This document shows positions 40,923-49,767 of a stretch of DNA of 64,000 nt, piece by piece (the first letter of the stretch is position 1; every line of letters begins with the position of its first letter). The position numbers and the translations under genes are program-made. Source of the stretch: Halosimplex aquaticum (GTDB lineage: Archaea; Halobacteriota; Halobacteria; Halobacteriales; Haloarculaceae); the NCBI RefSeq assembly GCF_028747785.1, contig NZ_CP118158.1, positions 1,674,001-1,738,000 on the forward strand, read 5' to 3'. Under the pieces are notes generated by a model that made no database searches, was not told the DNA's origin, and saw only the letters and a program-made list of their open reading frames with translations.

Positions 40923-42371
40923 CTAATGGTCGTGATGGTGATGATGGTGGTCGTGACCCTGCTGTGTGAACTGACCGGAGAACGCCCGTTGGACGACTTC
41001 CGGGAGAGCCGGATGGATATGGACCGACTCGCGGATGTCGTGTACTGAACCGGTTCCGGCTTTCATGGCGACGACGACCTCCTGTATGAGCGTCGATGCA
41101 TCAGGGCCGACGATGTGACACCCGAGTATCTCTCCGTCGAGATCGACGAGTACCTTCACGAATCCCTCGGCCTTCATCGCATCGCCACGGGCCGTGTCTT
41201 CGTACCGGTATGTGTTTGTAGCGTACTCGCGGTCGGCACCTCGGAGATCTTGTTCACGCTTTCCAACGCCGGCGACCTCGGGAGAAGTGAAGACAGCAAA
41301 CGGCATCGCCGTGTAATCGACCGGGTCTAGCTCGTCGCCGAAAATGTTCCACGTGACTGCCTGTGCCTCGTGATTGGCACTGTGCTTCAACAGGTACTCT
41401 CCGACGATGTCACCGAGGGCCCACACGTCATCGGCAGTCGTCCGCAGATACTCGTCGGTCTCGATAAAGCCCTGCTGATCAGTCTCAACTCCAGTCCCTT
41501 CGACGTGTAGTAAGTCGGTGTTCGGGGTACGACCGGTTGCGACCAGGAGTGCATCGCCCGTCACGCTCACGGTCGCCTCTTCCCCGCCAGTCACGCCGGC
41601 GTCGTCGCCGTACGTGTACGGTCGTGCCTCAACAGTCACGTCGTCACCGTCCTGCGCGGCAGTCGTGGCTTCGTGACCGGTGTGAACCGTAAATCGCTCT
41701 GAGAATCGCTCAGTGAAGGCCTCTGCAGTTTCTTCATCGGCTTGGGGGAGCAGGCGAGGGCGACGCCCAATAACAGTCACGTCGCTCCCGAAGGTACCGA
41801 AGAAATGCCCGAGCTCTGCGGCGATATACCCACCACCGACGATGACGAGGTGGTCGGGCGGTTCCTCTAGCTGGAGTGCCTCCTTGCTCGTCAGATAATC
41901 GATATCGTCCAGACCCTCGATATCCGCTATCCAGGGGCGGGTACCAGCTGCGATTAGAACCGTGTCGCCCTGGATGGTTCTTCCTTCGTCGTCGCCGGCC
42001 ACAATCTCTACGGTCCGATCATCGACGAACTGTGCCTCCCCTTCGACAAGCGTGTGGTCCGGAGACTGTCGGAGGCCGCGACGGATAGACTCCGAATCTC
42101 CTTTCACATCTTCGTTGACCTCGTGGACAATATCGCTAAACGCGATATCGGTCACCTCCGTCTCGATATTAAATTCATGCGCGCTCTCGACCGTTTCCAG
42201 CACGTCTGCGTGATACAGCAGCAGTTTCGACGGGATGCAGCCACGATTGAGACACGTACCTCCGATCCGACCCTTCTCGACGATAGCTACTGATAGTCCC
42301 TGGTTCACGGCGACGTTTGCTACGTCCAGGCCAGACCCGGATCCGATGACCAGAAAATCGAACTCCTCCAT
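40923..42371 (-). CDS. Dihydrolipoamide-dehydrogenase-like flavoprotein disulfide reductase with His-rich tail
   Basis: 482 residues. FAD site GSGSGLDVANVAV, redox pair GGTCLNRGCIPSK (C40, C45), NAD(P)H site VIVGGGYIAAELGHFFG, FAD segment VWALGDIVGEY and the catalytic His-Pro pair HIHPALPEVVQRA. This is a two-cysteine disulfide reductase of the lipoamide, mycothione or bis-gamma-glutamylcystine class; haloarchaea use gamma-glutamylcysteine, so that substrate is attractive but unproven. The C-terminus GHDHHHHHHDH is encoded in the chromosome and could bind Ni, Cu or Zn. TGTATTGTT lies 40 bases upstream of the start (42412-42420). Confidence 0.85.
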   Translation of the reverse strand: MEEFDFLVIGSGSGLDVANVAVNQGLSVAIVEKGRIGGTCLNRGCIPSKLLLYHADVLETVESAHEFNIETEVTDIAFSDIVHEVNEDVKGDSESIRRGLRQSPDHTLVEGEAQFVDDRTVEIVAGDDEGRTIQGDTVLIAAGTRPWIADIEGLDDIDYLTSKEALQLEEPPDHLVIVGGGYIAAELGHFFGTFGSDVTVIGRRPRLLPQADEETAEAFTERFSERFTVHTGHEATTAAQDGDDVTVEARPYTYGDDAGVTGGEEATVSVTGDALLVATGRTPNTDLLHVEGTGVETDQQGFIETDEYLRTTADDVWALGDIVGEYLLKHSANHEAQAVTWNIFGDELDPVDYTAMPFAVFTSPEVAGVGKREQDLRGADREYATNTYRYEDTARGDAMKAEGFVKVLVDLDGEILGCHIVGPDASTLIQEVVVAMKAGTGSVHDIRESVHIHPALPEVVQRAFSGQFTQQGHDHHHHHHDH

Positions 42372-42616
42372 GTAGAGCCAACGGGTGCCTCACGGTTGTA
42401 TGTTATAGTCAACAATACAGCCACACTCTCCCGATATATGACGCTCCGTGCACAGCAGAAGGGAGGCCAACTGCGATAGCCCGAAAATCACCCCATCGTC
42501 CGTATGGAGAGACAGCCGATCTGTGCATTGCTCCTCTTCACGTTTGACATCTTAGCACCCTTCGGAACCGTGTCTCGACCCGGAGACTAAATACCAGCAT
42601 GTGAAATAATAACACG

Positions 42617-42835
42617 ATGAGTGACGCATCAGATCAACCCGATAGCGACCCGAATTCAGGAACCTCCGAGCGCGACGAGCTCCGTACGATGGCGTTCCGG
42701 ATGCGAGAAATTCAGCGGCTTCTCAGCGTCCGAGTCGAACAGGAAAATCGCAGACTCGAAGCCGAAGGTATCGAACCCGTTCCCACTGCCCGCTTTCAGG
42801 AGCAACCCAAGCCGGAGGACGTCCCGGGGGGGTAA
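42617..42835 (+). CDS. Small acidic protein with a coiled-coil segment
   Basis: 72 residues, soluble. The middle is a likely helix or coiled coil (ERDELRTMAFRMREIQRLLSVRVEQENRRLEAEG); the ends are polar and Pro/Asp-rich. The start ATG is preceded by an AT-rich stretch (AATAATAACACG). I know no family for it. It may be a small regulatory partner, being convergent with the HTH-10 gene. Modest support: reading frame, start context and haloarchaeal composition only. Confidence 0.5.
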   Translation: MSDASDQPDSDPNSGTSERDELRTMAFRMREIQRLLSVRVEQENRRLEAEGIEPVPTARFQEQPKPEDVPGG

Positions 42836-42953
42836 CCATCGGCGTCGAACGTCCGTGGCAAGTCCCTGACCCGACCGATCCGTGAATGGTTCTGTGACGC
42901 GACACCAACTATCGTAGCGTGGTGCGGATCCGTCGACGCGCACCCCGGACGAG

Positions 42954-43595
42954 TTATGCTTCCATGTGCTCCTCGACGAACCAGTGGATGATGTGGCCCT
43001 CGGCACGATGGAGCACGTCGCTACACGTTGCGTTCGCGACGCCGAGCGTCTCGGCCACGTCACCTAACGTCGATTCCCGTGGTGCGCGGTAGTAACCGGC
43101 TTTGACGGCGGCCATCAGCACCTCTTGCTGGCGGGTAGTCAGCAATTGGTCAGCCTGGCTCGCGTCGATTTCACGAACGTACTCGATAGAAAATCCGATG
43201 CCCAGATCGTCGAGGTGGTCGCGGAGGCTCGAGAGGCGACTCGTCGACGTCGTCACCTCCCACGTGGCCTCCCCATCCTGGATGTCGAAGGGCATCTTGA
43301 GCGGCACGCCGGCCCGCCAGACCGGGAGGAGCGGGAGCGGATTCGCTGTCTGTATCTGGAGGAGCGCTTCGTCGTCGTGTTTCCAAAGCAGTTCAAGGTC
43401 CTCGACGTCGTCACGAGCTTGAATGTCGGTGATGATTGGCAACGGGTCGGTCGCAATGAGTCGGACGAGTCCGATACCGGTTCCTTCACCTGGGATACTC
43501 GTGACGACCTGGAACACTACCTCCGGATGAATGGTTGAGAGGTCACCAATCCAGGTATGATCTGGAAGATCTATTGCGAGTTTCGCGTGTGGCAT
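42954..43595 (-). CDS. HTH-10 (bat-like) transcriptional regulator
   Basis: 213 residues. N-terminal sensor-like domain MPHAKLAIDLPDHTWIGDLS...; C-terminal HTH-10: LLTTRQQEVLMAAVKAGYYRAPRESTLGDVAETLGVANATCSDVLHRAEGHII. Two cysteines are absent from the sensor but one is in the HTH (NATCSDVL). It is the full-length relative of the broken gene at 28887-29371 and shows what that gene lost. Its promoter contains a palindrome around the TATA box, suggesting autoregulation. It lies upstream of, and divergent from, the MMPL transporter gene. Confidence 0.85.
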   Translation of the reverse strand: MPHAKLAIDLPDHTWIGDLSTIHPEVVFQVVTSIPGEGTGIGLVRLIATDPLPIITDIQARDDVEDLELLWKHDDEALLQIQTANPLPLLPVWRAGVPLKMPFDIQDGEATWEVTTSTSRLSSLRDHLDDLGIGFSIEYVREIDASQADQLLTTRQQEVLMAAVKAGYYRAPRESTLGDVAETLGVANATCSDVLHRAEGHIIHWFVEEHMEA

Positions 43596-43607
43596 CGTCG
43601 GTCGGTC

Positions 43608-43655
43608 ACCCTAACAGACCGCTTATAATAGCGGTAGTTACGAATATATTAGGGT
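43608..43655. promoter_or_regulatory. Palindromes over the HTH-10 promoter
   Basis: CCGCT-TATAAT-AGCGG (43619-43634) places its loop at the TATA element, 27-35 bases before the regulator ATG at 43595. It is bracketed by ACCCTAA (43608-43614) and its reverse complement TTAGGGT (43649-43655). A dimeric repressor could block TATA here; autoregulation by the adjacent HTH-10 protein is the simplest reading. Confidence 0.55.
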
Positions 43656-43871
43656 CACTCTCGATAATTCGCACTGATCACTAACCGGCCGAGGAGTATA
43701 CAGACACGTAATGTCGATACTCCACGAATACGTGGCAATGGGACTGGACTCTCAATGTCCCGTCGTCCGGATATCTGTTTACGGAACGCTGTCTCGCCTC
43801 AAGCGTGACGAGGCAACTGCTGTGTCTCGTGTCTCGTCCACGTCTTCGAAACCGGGGGTGAGTCTTCAGTA

Positions 43872-46703
43872 ATGTTCGACACGAGCGAGTGGATCACGGG
43901 CAATGCTCGGCTCGTCATCGCGGTCATGCTCATCGCGTCCGCGGTGGTCGCCGCTGGAGCGCCAATGGTCGACCGCTCGACATCGCTCGACCAGTTCCAA
44001 ACCGACGCCGATGAGGCTGATGCCCTCGATTACGTCGACACAAATTTCTCTAGCGGGACGACGGACACAACGTCCGCACAGGTCATCGTCCGAGACGACG
44101 ACGTCCTCGATACGGAGACGCTCGTTTCCATGCTCGAATACGAGCGAGCGCTCCAGACCAACGAAACAGTCAACGAGACACTCGTCAAGAACGACCCCAC
44201 CCAAAGTGTCGCGAACCTGGTTGCGACTGCAGCGATCCGCGATAGCCGGGCCGTTGAGCTTCAGACTCGCGAACGCGAATTGGCCAGGACAGAGACGGAA
44301 CTCGCGGATGCCCTCGATTCGCTCGCACGCAACCCGAACGCGAGCGTCCGCCTCGCGTTCGGTGCCGTCGACGCCAACACGTCAGTGACTCTCACGGAGG
44401 AGGATTACACGCTGTTCGCAGACGCTGTCGAGGAGCGACGCGAATCGATTGATGGAAACGCAACGACCGACAGAACCGCGACGGCCGGGGCCCACAACGA
44501 GACGAGAGACAGGACGGGGAACGTAACGGAACAGACACTCGCGGACGAGTACGCAAGCCTCGCCGAGGACAGGCGGGAATTAGCGGACCTCGACCCCACA
44601 CTTGAGAATCAGACCGAGAAACTCCGGTCGCTGAACGATTCGGAAGTCGATACCCTCGTCGCGGACGTACTGGGCGGAGATTCGAACGGGTCGGCACGAG
44701 CACTCGCCTTCATGCCCGACTACTACGAACCGGGAACCACCGAGATAAATGCGACACTGATCGTCGTGACCCAGGAGACAGCGGGCGGGTCGTTCGCGCC
44801 CGGTGACGCGCCCGACGAGATCGAAAACGCGCAGGCCGCCATGACAGACCTGGCGCCGAACGACGACTCGATGTCCGTCCTGGTCTACGGTGACGGGATC
44901 GTCTCCACGGAGATTACCGACTCGATGATCGACAGTGTCCTGCTGGTCGGCCCGCTGGCCGTCGCGTTCGTCTTGCTCGTGCTCGTGGTCGTCTACCGGG
45001 ACCTGCTCGACATCCTGCTCGGGCTCCTCGGGATCGCTCTCGTCCTCGTGTGGACGTTCGGTGCGATGGGATGGTTCGAAATCGCGTTCAGCCAGCCGTT
45101 CATCGTCGTACTCGTCCTGTTGATCGGCCTCTCTATCGACTACGGCCTCCACGTCGTGATGCGCTATCGCGAGGCCCGAGGGTCCAGCGAGACACCACCC
45201 AGTCGGGCTATGGCTGTCGCGCTCGGGAGTGTTGGGGTCGCACTCGTCTACGTCACCACGACGACTGTCATCGGATTCCTCTCGAATCTCACGAGCCCGC
45301 TCGCGGTCTTCCGCGAACTCGGCGTCCTCAGCGCCATCGGCATCGTGGCCACGCTCCTCGTCTTCGGCCTCCTCGTTCCGGCTCTGAAAATCGAACTCGA
45401 CGAACTGCTCGAAGGCCGGGGAATCGATCGGGTGAAACCAGCCGTCGGAACCGGGGGCGGGCCGGTCAATCACCTCCTCGATACGGGTGCGACACTCGCG
45501 ACGAAGGCTCCTTACGTCGTCATCGCCGTTGCGCTCCTCGTCAGCGCCGCAGGTGCCTACGGAGCAACAGACATCGACGCCAGTTTCGAGCAGTCGGACT
45601 TCCTCGCGGAGGATCCCGACGACTGGCTGAAGGACCTTCCTGATCCGATAGCGCCGGGGACGTACACGGCGGAGACGGCGATAGACACGTTGGACCGGGA
45701 TTTCGTCAGACAGGATACCACGGCCACGATACTCGTCAGAGGCGACGTGACTGATCCCGCGACACTCGACCGGCTCGACGCGGCACGCACGAACGCCAGC
45801 GACATGTCGGCGACAGAGACGTACGCCGACGGTGAGCCGGCAGTGACCGACCCGATCACGGTGATGGACCGCGTCGCGGCTAACAACGAGTCGTTCAACC
45901 GGACGCTGTCGGCCGCCGACACCGACGGTGACGGCATCCCCGACGAAAACGTGACCGCCGTCTACGACGAACTCTACCGGGTCGCATCCGAGGAGGCCGC
46001 AGACGTCGTCCACCGGGAAGCCGGCGAGTACCAGGCCGTCCGGATGGTCGTGACCGTCGACAGTGGAGCCGACGGCGATGTCGTCCGCGACCAGATGGAG
46101 TGGATTGCTGACGACGCCGATGGGGCAGGTGTTTCCGTCATCGCGACCGGTGACGTCATCGTCAACCAGATCACGGCCGACCAGCTCGCGGAGACGGCGC
46201 TACTGAGTCTTGTCGTTGCATTGTCGTCGGTCCTCGTTGTCCTCGCAGTGGCCTACCGGGTCACCGAAGGGAGCGCGTCACTTGGCGTCGTCACGATCCT
46301 GCCTGTCGCGTTCACCCTAACGTGGGTGCTCGGGACGATGGCGCTGCTGGACATCCCGTTCAACATCGTCACCGGCATGATCACTGGACTCACCATTGGG
46401 CTCGGCGTCGACTACAGCCTCCACATCAGCGAGCGATTCAATCAGGAACTCGCCGAAGCGGAGACGGTTGCAGCGGCGTTACACGAGACCGTAACCGGGA
46501 CCGGCGGCGCCCTGCTGTCGAGCGCGGTGACGACTGCCAGCGGATTCGCCGTGTTACTCGTCACGATCCTGCCGTTCCTCCAGTCGTTCGGCCTCATCAC
46601 CGCGCTGACGATCGTCTTCGCGTTCCTCGCCAGCGTGTTCGTCCTCCCGAGCCTGCTCGTCGTCTGGACGAGGTTTATCAAACGAGGTGCCGGATCGGAC
46701 TGA
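43872..46703 (+). CDS. MMPL/RND (HAE3-type) transporter
   Basis: 943 residues with 12 membrane helices in two halves. Each half has one helix, a large extracellular domain (first about 30-340 with long coiled helices, TRERELARTETELADALDSLA) and five helices. Signature stretches QPFIVVLVLLIGLSIDYGLHVVMRYREARG and GMITGLTIGLGVDYSLHISERFNQE match the paired MMPL motifs. Family members export lipids, sterols or hydrophobic compounds. The stop (TGA) is followed in frame by 71 more open codons (see next). It is divergent from the HTH-10 gene, its likely regulator. Confidence 0.9.
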   Translation: MFDTSEWITGNARLVIAVMLIASAVVAAGAPMVDRSTSLDQFQTDADEADALDYVDTNFSSGTTDTTSAQVIVRDDDVLDTETLVSMLEYERALQTNETVNETLVKNDPTQSVANLVATAAIRDSRAVELQTRERELARTETELADALDSLARNPNASVRLAFGAVDANTSVTLTEEDYTLFADAVEERRESIDGNATTDRTATAGAHNETRDRTGNVTEQTLADEYASLAEDRRELADLDPTLENQTEKLRSLNDSEVDTLVADVLGGDSNGSARALAFMPDYYEPGTTEINATLIVVTQETAGGSFAPGDAPDEIENAQAAMTDLAPNDDSMSVLVYGDGIVSTEITDSMIDSVLLVGPLAVAFVLLVLVVVYRDLLDILLGLLGIALVLVWTFGAMGWFEIAFSQPFIVVLVLLIGLSIDYGLHVVMRYREARGSSETPPSRAMAVALGSVGVALVYVTTTTVIGFLSNLTSPLAVFRELGVLSAIGIVATLLVFGLLVPALKIELDELLEGRGIDRVKPAVGTGGGPVNHLLDTGATLATKAPYVVIAVALLVSAAGAYGATDIDASFEQSDFLAEDPDDWLKDLPDPIAPGTYTAETAIDTLDRDFVRQDTTATILVRGDVTDPATLDRLDAARTNASDMSATETYADGEPAVTDPITVMDRVAANNESFNRTLSAADTDGDGIPDENVTAVYDELYRVASEEAADVVHREAGEYQAVRMVVTVDSGADGDVVRDQMEWIADDADGAGVSVIATGDVIVNQITADQLAETALLSLVVALSSVLVVLAVAYRVTEGSASLGVVTILPVAFTLTWVLGTMALLDIPFNIVTGMITGLTIGLGVDYSLHISERFNQELAEAETVAAALHETVTGTGGALLSSAVTTASGFAVLLVTILPFLQSFGLITALTIVFAFLASVFVLPSLLVVWTRFIKRGAGSD

Positions 46704-46919
46704 TCTAACACAGTTACAGCGACAGAATCACCCGGTAACGCGGCTGAGACCAATGCGGTCGACGGTGACGAGATGGCCACTGTCGTCGAGGATATCTTCC
46801 AACGCGCGCTCGAGCGGAGTGTGGTCACTGACGCCGACATCGAGATCGCAGTCGAGCGTGACGACATCACTCCAAAAGAAGTCGACCGACTTCGCCGTGC
46901 CTGGCTCGACGGGGACTGA
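46704..46919 (+). other. In-frame coding-like continuation after the MMPL stop codon
   Basis: After the MMPL TGA the same frame stays open for 71 codons to TGA at 46917-46919. It reads SNTVTATESPGNAAETNAVDGDE, then MATVVEDIFQRALERSVVTDADIEIAV...VDRLRRAWLDGD. The second part is acidic, helical and looks protein-coding. Either a separate 48-residue gene starts at ATG 46773, or a TGA nonsense mutation cut off a C-terminal extension of the transporter. I cannot tell which. Confidence 0.5.
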
Positions 46920-46930
46920 GTCCAGCAGTA

Positions 46931-47101
46931 TCACTCGACGTCGACGGTCTCCATTCGCTCGCGGATTACGTCCTCGGGCGGTGGGGATTTCTCGTGTCGT
47001 TCTTCCGAATGTCGTTGGACCTGTGCGATGACCTCTTCTTCGTCCGCGGCCCGGATCAGGAACACGCAGTCCGGGGCCGCACACTCGAATTGATACGCCA
47101 T
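46931..47101 (-). CDS. DUF1059-type small protein
   Basis: 56 residues from ATG 47101. The pattern MAYQFECAAPDCVFLIRAADEEEVIAQVQRHSEERH with two cysteines and a histidine is that of DUF1059, small proteins thought to bind a metal. The role is unknown. It is convergent with the MMPL transporter region and stands alone. The frame is open further upstream (WTHTVH), but that segment is unlike the family. Confidence 0.78.
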   Translation of the reverse strand: MAYQFECAAPDCVFLIRAADEEEVIAQVQRHSEERHEKSPPPEDVIRERMETVDVE

Positions 47102-47296
47102 GTGTACGGTATGCGTCCACACACTCGTTAATCCATCCCCCGAATACCGTCCGTGACGTCCTGTATCTCGACTGCTGAGGGGTTCGACGGAACTGACAGC
47201 GCCTCAATCCGGGGGCTGCGTGATAATTCAGAGCGTTTCGGGAAAACGGGAATCAGCGACGGGTATATCGGCGCCTAGCTGGTAGTGTCACTCCTA

Positions 47297-47750
47297 TGAC
47301 CTCTGACCGTGTCATCGACCTGCTCCAGAAGGCTTACGGCGACGAGATGGAGACCGTGATGAACTACCAGACGAACGCGATCGTCCTGGACGGCTCCGTG
47401 CCGAAGAGATCAAGCAGAGCCTCCAGCAAGACATTTAGGAGGAACTGACCCGCGCCCGACAACTTGGAAATCGACTCAAACAGGTGGACGCCCGACCGCC
47501 CAGCTCGGCGGAGTTCACTGCTCGGCAGGACTCGCTGCAACCGCCCGAGGATTCGACCAACGTGCTTTTGGTGATCCGAGGCGTTCTCGACGCTGAAGAG
47601 GGCCCTATCGAGACGTATCGGTCGCTCATCGACGCTGCCTGGGGCGCCGACGATCCGGCCACCGAAGACCTCGCAGTGACGATTCTTGTCGACGAGGAAG
47701 CCCATCGAACCGAATTCCGGGGCTTCGAAAAGGAGTATCAGAACGACTGA
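47297..47750 (+). pseudogene. Ferritin-like protein, frameshifted with a stop codon
   Basis: Starts MTSDRVIDLLQKAYGDEMETVMNYQTNAIVLDGSV; the frame then breaks near 47400 and the sense continues one base over as AEEIKQSLQQDI, TAG (47436-47438), EELTRARQLGNRLKQVDARPPSS...TEDLAVTILVDEEAHRTEFRGFE. The EM-TVMNYQ and VDEEAHRTEF helices are those of ferritin/bacterioferritin-like domains (DPS or rubrerythrin class), with Glu and His metal ligands. One shift and one nonsense codon make it non-functional. Confidence 0.78.
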
Positions 47751-47819
47751 GCACTCCCATCACTAAGCGCGTAAGTTCGAATACTCGGGCGGTAATCGTT
47801 TCACGATCGGGTTTGGGAG

Positions 47820-48054
47820 CCCGTCGTGCTTTCCAGTAGAAGTATGCGAGAACGACGATGAGCACTCCTTGTAGTGTTTTATCTACGCACCCGATCGTCG
47901 TGAATTCGCCGACGTTCGCTACATACCAGAGCGGGAACCGCACCGCCGTATACACGATTCCCACCGGATAGAGAAGGGGTCGTCGATAGTCCAAGAGGAA
48001 CGATACGGCGGCACCGAGGGACCGGATCCCTCGGACAGAGGACAGCTGAAACGG
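47820..48054 (-). pseudogene. Truncated membrane protein fragment behind the TauE/SafE gene
   Basis: Directly after the exporter stop (TAA at 48055-48057) the same frame stays open and reads LSSVRGIRSLGAAVSFLLDYRRPLLYP, then GIVYTAVRFPLWYVANVGEF and DKTLQGVLIVVLAYFYWKARR. This looks like the C-terminal half of a small haloarchaeal membrane protein with no start codon (only TTG at 47994). The boundary at 47820 is approximate. I read it as a remnant fused to the end of the exporter gene by a deletion. Confidence 0.35.
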
Positions 48055-48840
48055 TTAGAGTTCCGGGATCGACGTAAACAGGAGGACGAACGCGTTCACG
48101 GTCAGTAGCACCAGTACGAGCCACTGGAAGATGCGCTCGGGGATGTTGTCGAAGATGTACACGCCGACCCAGGAACCGACGAACACCATCGGAACGGCGA
48201 CGGCAGCCTCGATCATCAGTGGCGTCGTCACGGCTCCCGTGTACGTGAGACTCCCGAGGCGGTACAGCATGAGCGTCCCGAAGAAGGCGGTGAACGTGGC
48301 CTTCATCTCCTCGTCACTCCAGAACCCGCTCGCCGACATGAAGGCCCCGTAGACGATCATCGGCGGGCCGGGAACGGCGACGGCGCCGCCGAGAATTCCG
48401 GCGAGCAGCCCGGCGGTCGCGCCGACTATCTTCCCCGGTCGGTAGTCCTTCTCCTCGATCCAGTCCGTGATCGTATCGAGTTGCTGGGTCGCGCCGACGA
48501 CGATGACCGCCAGCACGAGAACCGCTCCGATGGCGACGCGCATCTGTGCCGCGTCGAACCGACTGAACACGACGATGCCGAGCGGCATCCCGACGACGAG
48601 ACCACCGACGGGGACGATCCACTTCTCCCAGTCGAAGGCGTCACGGACGCTCCACCAGACGCGGGCGTTGGCCACCACCGCCGTTGCCGTGAAGATGATC
48701 GACGCGCTCGAGGGCGACCGAAACAGCGGCATTATGCCCATCGACACCTGCGCGAAGCCGAACCCAGCAATACCGTGAACGGCAGCCGCGACGAGGATGA
48801 CGACCGCAGACAACCCGGTCGTCACCCAGTCGCTCGTCAT
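48055..48840 (-). CDS. TauE/SafE family anion exporter (second type)
   Basis: 261 residues, eight membrane helices. Signature sequences VHGIAGFGFAQVSMGIMPLF (first repeat) and GLLAGILGGAVAVPGPPMIVY (second) identify the family. Shorter than the 345-residue exporter at 12853 and lacking its acidic loop, so they are not recent duplicates. The substrate is probably a sulfur oxoanion or organosulfonate. It stands alone, upstream of the IS5-like remnant. Confidence 0.85.
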   Translation of the reverse strand: MTSDWVTTGLSAVVILVAAAVHGIAGFGFAQVSMGIMPLFRSPSSASIIFTATAVVANARVWWSVRDAFDWEKWIVPVGGLVVGMPLGIVVFSRFDAAQMRVAIGAVLVLAVIVVGATQQLDTITDWIEEKDYRPGKIVGATAGLLAGILGGAVAVPGPPMIVYGAFMSASGFWSDEEMKATFTAFFGTLMLYRLGSLTYTGAVTTPLMIEAAVAVPMVFVGSWVGVYIFDNIPERIFQWLVLVLLTVNAFVLLFTSIPEL

Positions 48841-48987
48841 CGATACCGCCTCAACGAACGAGTCAGTGGGCGCATCTCTGTAGACGGTCGTACGGCTTCC
48901 TACCTTAGAATAATTGGCTCTATAGTTTCGCTAGACGGAGACGCCGCGACTGCGTTATTGCCGTAGAAAGCGAAGAGACAGAATGTT

Positions 48988-49554
48988 TTGGTATCGGAAT
49001 TCCGTCTCCTCACGCGTGTTACGGTCGCTAAGGCGAAATCAGTTGCCTCTAATCCGGACGAACCCGCCGACCCCGAAGGGGGAGGCGGGTTCGCCGAATG
49101 GGCGATGCTCACGCTCCATGCACTCCGGATCGAGCTGGGCAAATCCCACCGTGTTGCGGTGGATTTGCTCAGCGAGATGCCCGGCATCCTCGAAGAGATT
49201 GGCCTCACGCGGCTTCCCCACTACACTGTCCTCCACACGTGGTTTGCATGTATTCCGAACACGACGTGGCGTGCGTTTCTCGGCGGAACCGCCGAGAAAC
49301 GCACCGGTCACGCTGCTATCGATTAGACTGGCTTCGACCGTGACCAACCCAGACGCCACTACGCCAACCGCACCCACTACCGCGTTCGAGCGCTGAAAGT
49401 CACCGCTCTCGTGGATGTCGAGACGCTGTACATCACCGACATCCACTCGACCACCTCGAAGAAACACGATGCGAAAATCGGCCCGCAGGTCGCCCGGCGC
49501 AACGCCGGCGACCTGCGGAGTCTCGCTGCCGACCGCGGCTACGACGCCGAATAA
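48988..49554 (+). pseudogene. IS5-family transposase remnant
   Basis: The frame reads ...ADPEGGGGFAEWAMLTLHALRIELGKSHRVAVDLLSEMPGILEEIG, then TTWRAFLGGTAEKRTGHAAID, TAG (49324-49326), TGFDRDQPRRHYANRTHYRVRALKVTALVDVETLYITDIHST and SLAADRGYDAE, TAA. The DDE-type core and spacing match haloarchaeal IS5/ISH transposases. The nonsense codon follows the first catalytic Asp (AID), and the normal C-terminus after RGYD is lost. An AT-rich left flank GGCTCTATAGTTTCGCTAGACGG starts near 48914. No right end was found. Confidence 0.78.
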
Positions 49555-49767
49555 TTACCCCGGAGAGCCGAAGGGAGACGTCCCCGGCCATAGTTCGCAA
49601 TCGCTCTCAGGTCGAGGCCTAGTTTGTGTGTCCAACTCGGGAGCGTGCCTCTCGGATATGGAGCCCGGTCTTCTGCGATGCGGTGTTGGTAGCTGGATTT
49701 GTGTGATCTTTCAAACAGTAACCCCAAGTCATGAACAGTCGGAGCGCGTAGCTGTACTCCCGTCACG

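Noticed and set aside
44580-46013. 477-codon frame on the minus strand inside the MMPL gene
   Set aside because: Antisense shadow with Asp/Arg/Glu-rich low-complexity sequence; the plus-strand MMPL frame is continuous with clear motifs.
46701-46703. Selenocysteine at the MMPL TGA
   Set aside because: No SECIS-like structure seen and haloarchaea are not known to use selenocysteine.
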